NCBI GenBank assembly: GCA_907163375.1
Contig: CAJQUW010000594.1
Coordinates: forward strand, 35,147-99,146
Direction: 5' to 3'
DNA from: Prostheceraeus crozeri
Taxonomy: Eukaryota > Platyhelminthes > Polycladida > Euryleptidae
Length of the DNA stretch: 64,000 nt
A model generated the notes under the pieces. That model made no database searches. It saw only the letters and a program-made list of their open reading frames with translations, and was not told the DNA's origin. This document shows, in pieces, positions 11,791 through 25,466 of this stretch. Every line of letters begins with the position of its first letter. Within the stretch, counting starts at the first letter, position 1. A program made the translations under genes and the position numbers.

Positions 11791-14700
11791 TTGATCTGAC
11801 TACACTGTAATCTGGCACCTCCTAAAGCAGATGAAATCTGCATCCTAAAGCGCCACACACTAAAATTTCAGAAGGCTAAGTTGAATTAGTAGGCTAGCAT
11901 ACTGAAGAGAACAATAACCCTTAGACGTAAGCAGCTGCATAGAGGAGAGCGTGAGTCACTGCTTGCCAGACAGCAGGAACGCTGTCGCATAACAATAGCT
12001 GCTATTGAGGACATCATAAGTTCACGTTGCTGTATGTACGTGAATCATTCTCCGCTTCATCTCATCGAGGTTATGTAGCTGGCTTTGACTTCGAGTGGCA
12101 AGTTGACTTTCTGTCAGTGATATTGCAATTAAATTGTTTAGTGAAATTATCTGTTGAAGTTGTGCAGTTGTAAATTGCAAATATATGGGTATCATGATGT
12201 CATGCCAGGAGACTACATCTTTCCCATTAACGTCGATCGAAATACTGGATAAATGGAAAAGAAATTTAATAAGACTTGAAGCCAAATGGCCAAAAATCTG
12301 CATTCTACATTTTCTCGTGATCGTCAATCGTGACAGATATACTGATCAATCTGGTTCATCAACCAACGGCAGCTCTGAAAAATGAGGTGAGTTTCCTGTT
12401 GCTCTCGTAGCCTATTCGAAAGAGTTGTAATGCATGCATGCTGTATAGCACTAATGTAAATCGAGTCTGCGACTTCTGTAGTTAAAATGACACTTTTCAT
12501 AACGGGACTTAATTACTTTTTGCGGATAATGGAAATTATAAATTTCAAAAAGCTGTAAATTTTCGAAGTAGGCATACATTGTATTTGTCAATTTCATGCA
12601 TTCATTCGCGTTATCTGTGCTCGGTGAAGCCTCTGAGAAGCAAATGCGCACATTCAATGCAAAGTTCTAAATGCTTTGATGTACACATGTATCATTTATG
12701 TGTGGTCAATTATATTCAGAATATTCGAAAATTCGTTTATCTCAATGAATTTTAATAGAAATACAACAATCAATTTTGTACTTAGTTTATTGGAGGCACA
12801 CATTAGTTGAATGTAACCTGCTAATGTAACCATTTATCACCAACTGTCATGATAATCTATAGTCAGATAATAGTATAGACATCGAAAAAATGCAGTAGAC
12901 GACACAGAAGGACATTCGTTTCCATTATGTAGTAGAAGTCTTTCTTTTAAACGTTTTTATCTAATCTATTAAAATTCTGCTGCCATATAGTTGTGAACTC
13001 GCTTAATAAATATTCATCAAAATATATGAAATTCCGGATGTTGAACTATGGGCCAACAGACTACTGACAAATTAAAACTTCTATACTTCTGTATAAAATC
13101 TTCTGCCAGTAAATATCCTTCTTGTCAGTATTCAAATATCCGCGGTTTTTCTACAATGTCCAGACTCTATTGGATACAAACGTATTTTTAATGTACGGCG
13201 TTGAGTGTTCCACTTCTATAAATATTCAGTCCATCCTGTTGGCTACTTTTAAAAGTAAATCCATTTTAGCAATTAAAGTATCTTTCATACTCTATTCATA
13301 TCAGTCATTACTATTAAGTTCTCAACGTAGCATGATATCAAGGCAAAAATAGACTCCAGCACAAATAGGAAAGACTAAACAGTCATTAACACAAAAAGAA
13401 GATTAATTAATTAATAAAGAATGTTTCTATTCTGTAAAAATACATGATAAGGTAATTCTCATAGCAAGAAAATGTCCGCCTATTGAATGGAACTTTTTTA
13501 TTCTTTTTCATAAAATCATCTCATGATCTTTCCATTTTTTAATTTTTATAAATTTTCTGACGACGATCTATATAAGCCATGCCAGTTATTATTTTTGAAG
13601 TCAACTTAGCTCATGCATGTTTGGTAGAAACATATAAGAAACATATGCAGTATTGCATTAGAACTTTCAAACGAAAGTTAGTACTTGTGAATATGGATTA
13701 TTAGCATAATATTTGCTATTTTTGGAGATATGAAGCTCGTAAATTTCCATAATCTGTAGAACATCGAATAACTAAGAAAGGAGCCAATTTTCTGCAACAA
13801 GAGGTTTCAATCATTTTATCAAAGTACATGTGTATGTATTCAATTCAGCATTGATAAATTATATGATCTAGGCGTATATCAAAATAGATAGCGTAATAAA
13901 AGTAATTAAAAAAGTACGATATGCTCTATGTATGCATGATTATCAGAAATTCTATTATTTTCAATTATCTGTCAAATCAAAAACTTCGAATTTTTGAAGA
14001 AATCATAATTTGTTCAGCCTGCTGCATGTAACATGTAGATCTGACGTCCTTGTATCTTAAAGTTAATTATTTTCTTCCTGATTTCACTCCATAGTTCCTA
14101 ACTAAAATTCCTTTTTCTTTTCAGCAATCATTTCGACTGGATTATCAGTGAATACTAATATATGGTGTCCAAATATTATATATGTGCTTTGACGGATGCA
14201 GCATCTATGCCACCACGGTACATGTAGTCTTGTTTCTAACATATAATCTCCAACGCAATCGACAGTATTTGGCCACCACAGAGACTGCTGGCAGGACTTC
14301 TTCGTGTGCGTCACATCTTCACCAAGATCAGTGCACAGATCTGTGAATTTTTTGGTGTCATAAATTACTTTGAATTCTTTAGTTTCCATCTTTCTAAAAT
14401 AATTCCTTAATGATTTCCATGATGTTTTAGAGCTGCAATATCTGTTAGTTTAGATCGTAATTTACTTGAACAATAATAGAGATTGATTTGCATATCTAGA
14501 GCACTTAATTGTTATTCGATATTCGCATCTTGAGAGAATCTATTTGTTACTTTATCTCTATTACAACTGTTGATCACCGATTTCACACATGCTTTTATCC
14601 ACATAATTCTGTAATAAATATCCTGCATGTTTCTGACATTTTTTACTGTTCCGACACTATATTATGTAGCATTTGTATTTTTTCACCGAAAATTGCGTGG

Positions 14701-16384
14701 TCAGGCCAAAATTTTCATTGTACATGTATACATGAGATTTCGTTGCATCTGTTACATAAATAGACCTGTGATTGTATTCATTTTGGTACTGGGTGTCAAT
14801 TTTATAAATTTCAAGTGAATTTCAGTAAAGTTTGTTTTATGTATTCGAATTGTACAACACTAATGTCATGTTCTCTTGCATTACAGTACTACAGGGGTCA
14901 AAGGGTTCTTATTTCTTTAGTTTCTTTGTTTGTAAAGCAAGAAATAAATATTGAATGAATATAATGAGAGCTTTGTCTGCAATAAATCTCAATGCGTAAC
15001 CCGTCTATTGCTGAATAAAGATAGTAGTGTGCATTGTCATAAGGGAAAAGTAGAATATGGCATTGAAAAAATGTTTTAGGAGGTGAGAGGCTAGCCTTCT
15101 AAAAGGCGCATGCTTTAGGATTTTTTATTAGTTACGAATAGTGTCTTGCTTTAGGAGGTGATTCATCTCGCTTTAGGAGGTGCTGGTTTACAGTGTAGAG
15201 AGAGTAAAACAGTCACCAGGAATAACCGAAATGCATCATACACTAAAGTGATATGGTTTCTGTCGACACTTGTCATTTACTCTATCAAATGTAGCGCAGT
15301 GGAGCTGGTAATTTTACACCACTCCACATCATTGGCTCCGTTGTCCTGTTCTCTTCTGTAACTATAAGGATGGAGCGGCTCTCTATCAGGTCTCGGGTCA
15401 GCTGAGACAGCTCAACTTAGTAACGATCTTAATGTGTTCACAATTTTCGGAAAAAAAATAGACAAACGTCTCAAAAATGTTCTTGACATTCTTCTCGTTA
15501 TAATGAAAAGATAAACAGTTACGCACGTGTTTTCCTCTTCTGTTTTCGGTGCAGAGTTTTAGACTGCTAGTTTCCTTCGATTCAAAGGGAGGATGCTATT
15601 TTGGTCTTTATCTGAATCCTCACGTGGATTATTACTTTGATTCAAAAATTACATGGAAACCTTACAATTTGCCTGAAATAATCAAAATCAGCGGGTTTCA
15701 TGATCAGGTGCATCGTGTGCGCGATATCAACAATTTCTTTGGATATTTATTTGGAGCCTCCATATAAGTAACATGAGACGCATCACATGTAGATATAAAA
15801 AAAATGAGCATTTACTAACAGGTGTCTTAAGCCGATTATCAAGGGAATTTCATGAGCCACATCATAATACAAGTCTTCATGGAAAAGTTGATATCACATT
15901 CTGCTTCTTGGCTGCAATTTCAAGTTTTCAGTTTTATGATTTTATGATTCACTAAATCGATGTACCATTTCTTGAATCTGAATAGCAATGTTGACCGATT
16001 GCCTTTAAATTTAATTATGATAATTGCATTTGATTAGGATATTTTGCTGTTTCAGTGACAGTGAGCTTGTGATATGATCGCGCTTGAGAAAATAATCTTT
16101 TTAAAAGGTCTGGGAATTGTTAATCAAACAAACATTGCTTCTCCAAGGTCTCCTCGGAGGATTTGCAAATGTTATTATTCCTTCTGTATTGCTATCATTA
16201 TCAATCAACTCCGTGGTATAATTTATCCAATTCTCAACTCGAGCTCATTTAATACAATCGAAACTGTTTACTCATTGAGGCATAGAGTAAGTATATTAGG
16301 TAGACCAGCAACTTATTAAATGAATGCGAGGTCAATACCGTTGGAATTGTTTCCAAATGTGTATAACCATTCAGTATATAAACA
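11791..16384. other. Gene-free stretch
   Basis: No supportable gene. Minor structure: 'ctttaggaggtg' occurs at 15153 and 15171 with a variant at 15078, and inverse copies lie near 11818-11858, suggesting scraps of one repeat. The rest is AT-rich with short chance frames. Confidence 0.4.
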
Positions 16385-17290
16385 CAGGAATAATTTGAAG
16401 AATTAGCTTTTTAAAAACTGCTCAAATAATGCTTTGAACGTAGGAACGTCATCTCCGCAAAAAATGAATATTTTCATATAAAAATGCTCACTGTATACAG
16501 ACACTTCTTTTGAGTCGACACCATAGAGCAAGTATACGGTATTAAGTGGAATTGTAACTCAGCACAACATTTATTAAATCCCCAATGTGTACACAGTTTC
16601 GATTTTATTAAATGAACTCAAAGTGAATACAGCTGGAATTGTTACAACGGAATTGACTGATCATGATAGTATATAATGTACAAGGATCATGGAAATGATA
16701 TTATTCTACAGATTCTCCGTGTCATGAAAGCCTTGGAGAGATAATGTTTGTTAAATTAGCAACTTGATGACCTGCTATTGCTTTATAATCAACCTCATGA
16801 GAATCTTCTTAAGCGTGATCATCATAAGCAACCTGTCACTGGTAGAGCAAAACCACAGAATCAATGACAGTTGCTTTAATTGACTTAAAAAGATGTAAAT
16901 GGGTCCACATCACTATTCAGATTCAAGAAATGAAACATAAATTCAGTGAATCATATGCCGGTGAAAATTGAATTTAAAACTTGAAATCTCAGCCAAGAAA
17001 TTACGAACAATATCATGACGTTTTCATAAAGACTTCCATTGTAATGCTGTTCATTAGATTTCCGCTTAGTTGCGATTCTTGTTAGATTCCCCCTTTTGAT
17101 AGTTTGTTTCATGCAACTTTTACAACTTGTTTCATGCTACTTATAAAGGGGCGTCATGTCGGTAGTATATAAAATGCCAAAAATTATTTTTTTTCAAAAC
17201 TGCTCAAATAATTTTTAGGACCACGGGAGCGTCATCTCCGCAAAAAAACTAAATCTTTTCATATAAAAAATTTTCAATGTAAACAGATGA
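16385..17290. repeat. Interspersed repeat family C, two copies
   Basis: 16385-16545 and 17185-17290 share 'actgctcaaataat', 'cgtcatctccgcaaaaaa' and 'ttttcatataaaaa' in the same order. A third diverged copy is at 24905-25075. There are no coding signals and the class is unknown. Confidence 0.5.
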
Positions 17291-18738
17291 TGCAATGAAG
17301 TCTAATTGAAAGAATTGTATCAGTAGTGTTCTGTTTACAACCGCGTTTTTGCAAAACAACTGAAAAAGTAGAATTTTTACACTTAGGCCCTATTTGTTGC
17401 AATTTGGATGTTGCTTTTAGAGATATAAAAACATCTTGATTCATTATTAAGAAGCATTTTGTGTCTCTAATTACTAAATAGGCAATGAAAAGGAATATTT
17501 GTTGCTGGCATACAAATAATTTAAAATTCATGTAATATCAGCTGATTTCCGCTGGCTTCGTTCCACATAAGGTAAAGACATACTACCTAACATACTTACT
17601 CTATGGTATTACATCTTATAATTCATCTTAGCATAAGATTTTTACATTTTGTCGGACAATTGCTCTTAGTTGCAATATTGTCCGATAAATGCCATGCAAT
17701 TCCTATGGAAGGAAAAAGCTCAATATATGTCCCCTACCACAGATATTTCAGTTAGAATCACATCGAATTAAGCATTGCCGTTGTAGTTAGATTTCTATCT
17801 AAAAATGATTTAAAATATCTATTCACCAATTCACTCATTAGTGAATTCTCAAGCTGGAGTGACGGACGACGCTTCATGGCACGGTGAGAATTCTATGTGA
17901 AATTGGCGGGCGTATAATGGTGCATTATATATCCTCCAATGCAGGGCAATAATGCATTTCAAACTCATTTCAAGCATTTCTATGGCCTCCAAGGCCATCG
18001 ACAGTGAAATACAATGCAGATTATCCCCTTGGATAAATTATTGTCCTCTAAAATATGACAATATTCATACATTAGCGACAAGTTGTGTAGTACATCAAGT
18101 ACATCTAGTACATGACATCAACATTTTCCTTCGAGTTGAAATCTTTTGAGCAGCTGTTTTGAAGAAGAAGAGAGAAGACTTTCGGAAAAGATTACATGAA
18201 ATTATGATAACGCCCGCGCTTTTCGTAGGAGAGATTGAGGGTTATGATCCACCTAACAGCTGTGATCAGCTGTTTGATCAAGCCTGTCGATTCTCTTCCC
18301 CTTGATCAACTTTTTGGCAGATGTTATTCAATGCATTATCGAAAATTGCGGTTAATTTACATGCCATCTCGTTGCTTCAAATCCTTTTTGTGCGCCAGTT
18401 GAGTGCTGTCAAGGGATGCGTGAATCTGATCTACACCTGTTGTCATGCATGGTTAAATTCTGTGTTAGCTGCGAACGGTAGCATCCAAAGAAATAAATCT
18501 TCAAATGTTTCGAAGTAGCTGCCTACCTTCTTTAATCCTACCCTCCCACTGGTGAATTTTTTAAATTTCTTTTCAACGAGGAAAGGTATGGCCACCAGAT
18601 TTCTACTAGCTTACCTTCTAGGTATTGTGCAACTCTTGACAAAAGGATAATAAATTTGGCATGATACTTCTGGCGTGAAAGCTATCTTAAAATTTGAATG
18701 TTTGGAATGTTTTGGTTGATTTGGGGAATGTATATTGC
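17291..18738. other. Gene-free stretch
   Basis: No gene or RNA feature that I can support. Confidence 0.4.
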
Positions 18739-18905
18739 GGCATCAATTCTTGATGAAACAAGTTGAGATTACAGAAAGGATTCTTCAATTATTGTATCTT
18801 CAGGACAAATGCATTTTATCTGCTTAATATGCATACATGTTTGAAATTTGAATTCATTTTCTATTATTTTTGCACTTTTTAGTTCTGCATCTGATAACAT
18901 CGGCG
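18739..18905 (-). repeat. Interspersed repeat family B, copy 1 (fragment)
   Basis: Begins 'gcggcatcaattcttgatga' and ends 'ttagttctgcatct', landmarks shared with 21640-22025 in the same orientation and, inverted, with 27116-27776 and 61024-61474. It is non-coding and short. Confidence 0.6.
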
Positions 18906-19891
18906 TTGCGTGCGCAATGTAGATTTGTATAAATAATCGAGCTTTGTATTGTAATATTTGTGATGTGATAGGGCCTCTTTTTATTGAGGTGATGCAGAAA
19001 TACTTATTGTCAATTATATACAAAGATGTTGATGGATTACCGAACATACATGTAGATACATTGTTTGCTAGATCTGCTTATCTTGCTGGTGTAGTAGAGT
19101 ATCATTGTAGTTCTATTGTTTGCCTCCATTATCCACTTTCCACTATTACCATTATCCACCATGTGTAGTGTCAGAATCGGTGTAGTAGCATTAGTGTATT
19201 TCCATGTTTTACCTCCACTTTTCCAATTTTTACCCATTGATGTTGTTTATCCTCTTGCTTTATAATATCCATTTTTAATTTCCTTAACCTATGGTGACCA
19301 TTGTCTTATTCTATTTCCACTATCAGCATCTGTAGTCGGTACAGTATATTAGACGTCTGTTTTGAACATGTATACGGCAGTGTTTGGAATCTATGGTATT
19401 AGTATATTAACAGTAAGAATGAGTAGTGTTACAAGTCTTAAGATTTCCATTTTTACCAGATATTGGGCCAAAGCTGATCAATTTTAATTCGTTGCCACGA
19501 GAAAACTCCATTGAGTTCTTTTAAGTTATTCAATGGTTATAGTAGCATTGCATCTGTACACTTGCGGATTGGAGAACGCCATCAGTCCTCATTAGGACTA
19601 CTTTAACTAATAATTTAAATTAGTAAGCATTATATTCTATTATAAATGGCTGCTGGGATGATCTTCATCATCGTATGAGAAATATCTTGCTTGTCTTGGC
19701 TTGCTTGCTGCAGAGCACTGTTGGTATTTCTTTGGTATTACATAGTGACTGATTATTAATTGCTTCATCCACAGATATGCTATTTATCACATTATCGCTA
19801 TGGATGAACTAATTGTCATTTTACAAAGATATTGATTGTCAAGTATGGGTATTATAAGAATGGTAGGAATATTTTGGATGATTTTGGTATA

Positions 19892-21616
19892 CAGGGTGGC
19901 GCACGTAAACCGCCGGATTTTAAACTTTTATTACTCCTCAAATATTCATCCGATCGTCATGAAATTTCGACTCATACTAGTTTGGAGTATAGGATTTATG
20001 ATGATTATACCTGTTGTACTGAGAATTGTCAGAAAATTCTGATTCTATTGACCGAATGACATGTAGTAAAATTGACATACCAACTATGTATCTTAACGTG
20101 TAAAATTGTGCATAACACAAATTGTGCGCAGTCTTGAAGTGAATATTGTTCAGTTACTTCCATGTCATATAAAATACCATTCGACGATTAAATCACTATC
20201 TGAAAAGAATCGAACATAGAAGAATGGATGATTATTCGGTTGCAGAACTAGCAAAATGCGCGGCTTGGTACGAATGGCTCAAGAGTCCAGTGGAGGTACA
20301 AAGGCTTCATCATTCAGAGTATGGCAAGAACGCGAGAGCACCGGATGCCCTTACCATAAAACGGTGGTACACAAACCTGTTGACCAGTGGTAGTGCGGTG
20401 ACTGTCGAGCGGGACCGGTCATCTTCTGAACGAACGGAGCAGAATGTGGAACGAGTTGTAGCACTTTGAGGAGGACCCAAACACATCTACCCGTCGTGAA
20501 TCTAATGCCCTTCAAGTGAGTCGCCGCACTATCCAGCGCATCCTCCATGACTATGGATGGCATCCGTACAAAGTCCAGGTGGTGCACCGATTACACGAAG
20601 AAGATCTGGAAAACCGAATGGAGTTCGCAGAACAGGAGCTACAGCGCATCCAAGCCAACCCGAGCCATTTAGTGGAACTAACCTGGTCCGATGAAGCTCA
20701 CTTCCATCTGGATGGTGGTGTGAATCGCCACAATTGTCGTTATTGGCCCAACCAGAACCCTCACTGGATCGAAGCAAGAGTCTATGCACTCGCCAGTCAC
20801 CACCGTCTGGGCGGCAGTCAGCCAATCAGGTATCTACGGACCGTTCTTCTTCGACACCTCCGTCAGCCAAGGATCGGTATCTCAAGATGCTACAGGAGGA
20901 ATTTTGGCCAGCGGTGCAGTCGGACAGAAGAGGCAGGAGCATCATATCCATGCAGGATGGTGCACCTCCACACTGGGGACTTCCTGTGGGTGAGTGGTTG
21001 AACAAAAAGATGCCTAACAGATGGATGGGACGTGGATCTCCTAACATGCCCTGGCCACCGCGTTCACCTGACCTGACGCCTTGCGATTTCTTCTTGTGGG
21101 GTTTTGTCAAGTCCAAGGTTTACCATACACGGCCAACATCCATGCAAGACCTGAAGGACCGCATCATACAAGCATTTCAAGAAGTGACAACTGAGATGTG
21201 TCGAGAAACTGCTCGGGCCTACCAAAACCGACTCGAATCCGTCCTCGAGAATGGAGGAGGACAAGTTGAAGTTCGATGACTACTAACACTTTTTTCTTAT
21301 GTTTTTCATTTAATAAATGTTTGCTATGACATTTACCTTAATTCGTTTTGGTCATTATTGATAAAGACGTGGGGGAAATAAAGGGAAAAGTTTATCATTA
21401 AATTTTACATGTTAAGATACATTGTTGGTATGTCAATTTTACTACATGTCGTTCGGTCAATAGAATCAGAATTTTCTAACAATTATCAGTACAACAGGTA
21501 TAATCATCATAAATCCTATACTCCAAACTAGTATGAGTCGAAATTTCATGACGATCGGATGAATATTTGAGGAGTAATAAAAGTTTAAAATCCGGCGGTT
21601 TACGCGCGTCAGCGTG
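19892..21616 (+). mobile_element. DDxD transposon with long inverted repeats
   Basis: A 1,725-bp element flanked by TA at both ends. Inverted repeats of roughly 215-220 bp run from 19892 to about 20105 and from about 21395 to 21616; they agree almost base for base apart from a few changes near the tips (cagggtggcgcacg versus cacgctgacgcgcg). It contains the broken Tc1/mariner-superfamily transposase annotated separately. The right flank matches the end of repeat family B, so the element appears to have jumped into a family B copy. Confidence 0.75.
20224..21279 (+). pseudogene. Tc1/mariner-superfamily transposase, frameshifted
   Basis: The N-terminal helix-turn-helix region starts at 20224 (M-D-D-Y-S...). 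The frame breaks at about 20467, resumes (S-R-R-T-I-Q-R-I-L...), and shifts twice more around 20790 and 20865. The three expected acidic positions are recognisable: S-D-E-A-H-F (about 20690), Q-D-G-A-P-P-H-W (about 20955), and W-P-P-R-S-P-D-L-T-P-C-D (about 21055-21090). If the last D is used, the second and third are separated by 42 residues, unusual for a classic DD34D mariner. The C-terminal F-F-L-W-G-F...V-Y is typical of the superfamily. The frameshifts make this copy inactive. Confidence 0.75.
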
Positions 21617-21639
21617 TATATTCACTTCTAATGTTTTTT

Positions 21640-22025
21640 GCGGCATCAATTCTTGATGAAATAAGTTGAGATTACACAAAGGATTCTTCGTATTAATACA
21701 GATATTCACATATGCAAAGGTTTTGAATTTGAAACTCAAATTTATGATATGATGTTTTATCATCTTTGTACTTTTTAGTTCTGCATCTCATCAGCAATTA
21801 TTGAAATTTTTCAGAGTCTTTCAGCCTCATTGTCACGATAAAAGTCACCCGAATTGGGTTGTTTCTTTATCTACAGAAACCAAATACTAAAATGTGCGAT
21901 TTTAGTAATATTTGAGCTGAACTGAAAGTTTGAATTATTTGACATTGACCTCATCTAATACAACAATGTAATCTCAGAGCGATTAGTAATGATTGTTTTC
22001 TTCATCTCTTTGACCAGTTTTTCTG
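21640..22025 (-). repeat. Interspersed repeat family B, copy 2
   Basis: Long match, inverted, to 27400-27776 and 61130-61474, with shared landmarks 'gaagaaac-g-ccaatt' and 'tagttcaact' in inverse orientation. Non-coding. Interrupted at its outer end by the DDxD transposon. Confidence 0.65.
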
Positions 22026-22793
22026 ACTTTTTGACCATCACCCTAGCCCAAGGATGACCTAAGAAATAAAGCAGATGCTGTTTTTCAGAATCCCCTTTCA
22101 GTGCCTATTCGAATGATGTGTGGTTTGGAAAAATTGGTGTAATAGCTTGGGAGAACAGCAGGGGGGTGAAATTCGCTCCCCCAGTGGGGCGCGTTCAGAA
22201 AAATACCCTAGTGGGGCGAGGGTTAATCTTAGTCTTCTTCTTTTTAATGAAAGAGCATTGTGGATGAAGATTGTTCGACCTAGGGTCCGACTGGCCTTTA
22301 TTTCAGGCTTAAGCAGAATTTTTATTTTTAGCAAATTCGATATCATACTGTACCTTAGAGATAGGATGCGTTTGACTATTTTGTTAATTGTTGCATTTGC
22401 GTTGAGTATACGAAATAATTTCATGGCATACTTAAGGCTGCAAACTCTGTGTAGATAACTCCAAGATGCTTGAGTAAAAACTTTAAATTGAGCAAGAACA
22501 TGAAGACAGCCAATCATGATCGAACCCTAGACCGGCCTAAAGCCAACACAAAATGACCTGCCAGAACCGTTCACTAAATCCGGCCCTATGACGGCCTTAC
22601 CAGCCGCTCGCCGAACCATACCGGCCCGAAAACCGTGTCCGTTCTTTCCTCTGTGATATGAAATTCATCGCAATATTGTATAACAGGCCTTTTAACGCCG
22701 TTTTCACCGGTAACTAACGGCACGATCATGAAATGAATGAATTGAGAGTATATCAAGAAAAGGACACTCTTACCTCCCAAAATGAGTGCATGT
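22026..22793. other. Gene-free stretch with a short repeat-like island
   Basis: 22160-22225 is a GC-rich island ('ctcccccagtggggcgcg', then 'ccctagtggggcgagggtta') standing out from AT-rich surroundings. It looks like a piece of a dispersed element but I cannot name it. Nothing else is evident. Confidence 0.35.
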
Positions 22794-23195
22794 GCACTGT
22801 AAACCGTTGACTGACAATTGACAGACATTTATCCTACAAAATCTATTTTGTCGGTCATTGTTAGTTCTTGTAGGATGATTGCCACTGAACACCTACAATA
22901 TCTGACAAAAAGCGACAAAATGAATAGCAATGAATTATAGCTTGAATTTTATCAAAAATGTAGGTAATTAATCAAATTATAACACAGATTGCCCAAAAGT
23001 CAAGCAATCACTAATCGAAAAAATCAATCGATATTCAACAGATTTTGTTTATTTAATTTGCATACAAAGCATTTGTTTCGATGTCGGTGTAGAACCAACA
23101 ATTTCGTCGGATATCGCAGGATATTGGGGTGACAATCGTCGGTTGATTTTGTCAGTAATTTTGTAGGATAATTGTCGGTCTACGGTTTGCAGGGT
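22794..23195. mobile_element. MITE with about 60-bp imperfect terminal inverted repeats
   Basis: The left end (gcactgtaaaccgttgac...) and right end (...gtctacggtttgcagggt) are inverse copies. Both continue through 'gacaatt' and 'atcctacaaaat' before diverging. No coding capacity. The target duplication is not clear, so the superfamily (possibly hAT-like) is uncertain. Confidence 0.5.
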
Positions 23196-24427
23196 AGATG
23201 TTGACGAAGTCCTTGATCACGAGGACAAATAATTCATGCAGCCCTGCAGCCAGAATGAGTTTTTGCACGGAACGAAGCAGAAAATCAGACTTTCAGAGAA
23301 TGATATGCGCCATGGTCACCACAAATCTGCGCGTCTGCCGACCACTAGCTGGTTCATCAAATCATCATTGCTATGCAGAATTAAAGAAAAGTCATGTCAG
23401 TGATTGAAGCTTGCAGTAAGAATGTAATCTATGTGAATCTATGTTTTCTCAAATTGATGAAAAATATACAAAATCCGGAGAAACACAGAAAACTTATAAA
23501 GTGCTTCCTTCTTATCTACGCAACACAAACTGCGATTCAAAATTTGGATTTCATTGTTTGGAAAAATTACATGAAATTTTCCCTGAATTTTCCTATAGAT
23601 CTTCTTATTGCCTGTCACTTACAATATCAAGATGGTTAAATACACAGGAAAGTTGCCCATGATTACCAAAAGAGACTTATAAGATTGCTTCTCCATGAAA
23701 TACAGCCCGAATATACAAACATATGATATGGAATCTTTTCCCTTAAAAGAAATCATTCCAATGTAATCTTCTGAAGTCGCTCTTTGAGACTTCACGACTT
23801 CAGATGTCATTAAAAGATGAAGGTTTACCTGCATACATATTGTATAGCAAGTATATCAGATAGAGTAACAACTTACACAGCTCATTTAACGTCTGTTTGC
23901 TCGACTCGCAGAGTTGGAAGATTTTCCCATTTTTGGAGAGGTTATGTCAATCAAATTAGCAATTCGATGGATGACTGACCTTAGTTCTCAGCCGCATTAA
24001 TAGGAGCATTTTTTCAGTTTGATTATTTCACAAACTATCTGCCACTGATAAAGCAAATAAACATAACAGATTCATTTACCCGTCCGGAAAGCTGTATGAC
24101 TAGATCTACTGTTAACAACACTGAATTAGATTAAATTCATCTGCGCGCGTCTTCGGTTTCCTAGAATGAGAGTTTCGTATCTGTCCTTAATATAGAAACG
24201 GCACATCACACAATTAGACAACTTGCTCCCTCTGGAATGGATAACTCGTGTACCGCTTGCTATTGGAAATGACAAACAATAAGCTGTCAGCAGAGGACAC
24301 CAGACCCAGTGAGAGATGCGTGCGTGCTGTGATTCGCACGCACCAAAACACACATCGTTGTCTGCATAGCATGCAGTGTATGCACTATGCAGTGGGGAAT
24401 GCTGAGAAGAGGATGGTGGAATCATCA
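23196..24427. other. Gene-free stretch
   Basis: No supportable gene; only short chance frames. Confidence 0.4.
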
Positions 24428-25075
24428 GGTGAACTAATTTTCGTGTTATTTTTTAAATAATGATCGGAAGGGCCAACATTATGGAGAAAACTTTTGCGCA
24501 GTGGTCTGAATCCTTCGAATCTTAAGGACTCGTAGCAATCGCAGCAGTTTGATAGAATTCAGAGCAATCCGCAAGCGACGAACGACTTTTTTCCTATCTC
24601 CGAAAGGTATTAGGAATTCCTTTTTGCCCACTTAGTAAGTTCCGTGATGTGAATTAATGACTCTTCTAGCAAACCAAGGCAGATAAACAAAATATTATTT
24701 CTGTGGTTAACAAACTTGAAATCTCAGCAGAATAAGATCTCAACTTCTCTGTGGAGACTTGCATTATATTGCAGTTCATGAAATTTCCTTGATAATCAGC
24801 TTAACGTCTGTTCAATTAAGATACATAGGTTAGCATATTTCCATTCCTTTTGATATCTAATGAGTTTCATACTACTCTTTTAAATCAGGTGCACCAAGTC
24901 GCTAGTATAGAAACATCGGAATAATTTGCAGAAATTATCTTTTTACAGTAGAGATTGGTCAAATAATTTTAGAGCGCGGGAAAGTGATCTCTGTAAATAA
25001 CTGAATATTGTATACGAAAATTATCACGGCATGCTAACATTTTTTGAGTCGATACTCTACCAACAATGTATTTAG
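24428..25075. repeat. Family A copy 3 followed by family C copy 3
   Basis: 24428-24660 matches the second half of family A copy 1 (about 985-1200) and overlaps copy 2. 24905-25075 matches family C. The fragments are adjacent but independent, as their order is not repeated elsewhere. Confidence 0.5.
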
Positions 25076-25148
25076 TCTATAGGTAGAGCAATAATTCAGC
25101 ATAAATTAAGTGGTCCTTTAACGGAAGACCTAGAAATTGCTAAGTAAA

Positions 25149-25466
25149 GGTAAGGCCACACGACGAGCTTTGAGCTGCGCTGTAGCCGCTCTGTAAAAAT
25201 GTTTGTATGTGTTTCAATCGGAGCGGCCACACTAGTATCTCCAGCTGCGCTGTGGCAGCTTGTCACAGCAAGCTTCGAGCTGCGGCAATTTCTCTCTCAA
25301 TTATCGCAGCTCGAGGTATGAGATGATCTTTTTTTAGAACTAACGTAGTAAACCGATAATTCTGACGAGTGGCGAGCGTTAATCAAGCTGTACGGCTTAT
25401 TATGTGGCCGCGTAACTCTCACACCTCAAAGCTTGACAAAAAGCGCGGCTCGTCTGTGGTCTTACC
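25149..25466. mobile_element. MITE with short inverted ends
   Basis: Ends are ggtaaggccacacgacgagc and its inverse gctcgtctgtggtcttacc. The interior is enriched in 'gagctgcg' and 'cagctcga' motifs. About 318 bp with no open frame. The 'ggccacac' style of end is common in hAT-type MITEs, but no target duplication is visible. Confidence 0.45.

Noticed and set aside
12022-12327. 101-aa minus-strand frame as a LINE remnant
   Set aside because: Only one weak motif (F-G-H-L) and no supporting flanks.
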